Shown here piece after piece: positions 6,065 to 6,269 of a stretch of 6,269 nucleotides of DNA. The translations under genes were made by a program, and so were the position numbers. The first letter of the stretch is position 1, and every line of letters begins with the position of its first letter. This stretch comes from Cyclobacteriaceae bacterium (GTDB lineage: Bacteria > Bacteroidota > Bacteroidia > Cytophagales > Cyclobacteriaceae): positions 1-6,269 of the forward strand of contig JANYDR010000637.1 of NCBI GenBank assembly GCA_025363495.1, read 5' to 3'. The notes under the pieces are model-generated. The model had not been told where the DNA came from. It ran no database searches and worked only from the letters and a program-made list of their open reading frames with translations.

Positions 6065-6269
6065 ATGAGTGTTGAAAAAATTTCACTGGCGCCGGGCCTT
6101 ACCATTTCACGAGTCTTAACCGGACTGTGGCAGATTGCCGACATGGAGCGTGATGGAAAAGCGCTTGACCTTGATGCAACAGCGAAGTCGATGGCGCCGT
6201 ATGCAGATGCGGGCCTTACCACATTCGACATGGCAGATCACTATGGCAACGCGGAGCTGATCGCCGGGG
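6065..6269 (+). CDS. Aldo/keto reductase, N-terminal fragment (3' partial)
   Basis: The first 68 codons are visible and the frame is open at the window end. The protein should be a cytosolic NAD(P)H-dependent oxidoreductase of the aldo/keto reductase superfamily. The segment VLTGLWQIADMERDG fits the first beta-strand region. MAPYADAGLTTFDMADHYGNAELIAG, written here as the key pieces AGLTTFDMADHYG and AELIAG, fits the second. D55 and Y60 have the five-residue spacing of the catalytic Asp and Tyr of the family; the Lys and His of the tetrad lie beyond the window. It starts nine bases after the permease stop with no promoter-like sequence between, so cotranscription is likely. By hand count 112 of its 205 bases are G or C (55%), against 23 and 29 of 60 in two samples from the permease. 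Confidence 0.85.
   Translation, partial: MSVEKISLAPGLTISRVLTGLWQIADMERDGKALDLDATAKSMAPYADAGLTTFDMADHYGNAELIAG

Noticed and set aside
5983..6231. An 82-codon open frame on the minus strand over the permease end and the reductase start
   Set aside because: It overlaps two well-supported genes, including conserved reductase residues on the other strand, and has no family features.

Overview
The window looks like ordinary chromosomal DNA from a Bacteroidota bacterium, most likely of the Cytophagales type. The evidence is a surface protein of the phylum's macroglobulin-like plus TonB-plug-like style, the lack of Shine-Dalgarno sequences before every gene, and a -7 box (TAnnTTTG) upstream of a GTG-started gene. 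G+C is moderate. No mobile element, CRISPR array, RNA gene or defence system could be supported.

Layout, left to right. (1) Positions 2-1306, plus strand: the C-terminal 434 codons of a large secreted or outer-membrane-associated protein with a plug-like domain but no beta-barrel. (2) A 25-base convergent gap filled by a short heptamer repeat. (3) Positions 1332-3203, minus strand: a complete Uup-type ABC-F ATPase with a GTG start. (4) Positions 3204-3533: a 330-base gene-free stretch with a candidate promoter, a perfect 8-bp dyad, and a nested family of palindromic repeats whose main copy has two 50-base arms. (5) Positions 3534-4451, minus strand: a membrane-anchored alpha/beta hydrolase. 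(6) A 101-base divergent gap with a second heptamer array that ends at the next start codon. (7) Positions 4553-6055, plus strand: a 12-helix APC-superfamily amino-acid permease. (8) From 6065 to the window end, plus strand: the first 68 codons of an aldo/keto reductase, nine bases after the permease stop and probably cotranscribed with it.

The genes do not form one obvious pathway. The permease and reductase are a likely operon. The hydrolase and Uup share a strand, but the palindromic repeats and a separate candidate promoter lie between them, so they are probably independent units. The most notable content is intergenic: a REP/BIME-like palindromic repeat cluster, and two unrelated-looking gaps that both carry 7-base tandem repeats fitting a shared TTnnnGG-like pattern. 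I found no evidence of an undescribed multi-gene system.
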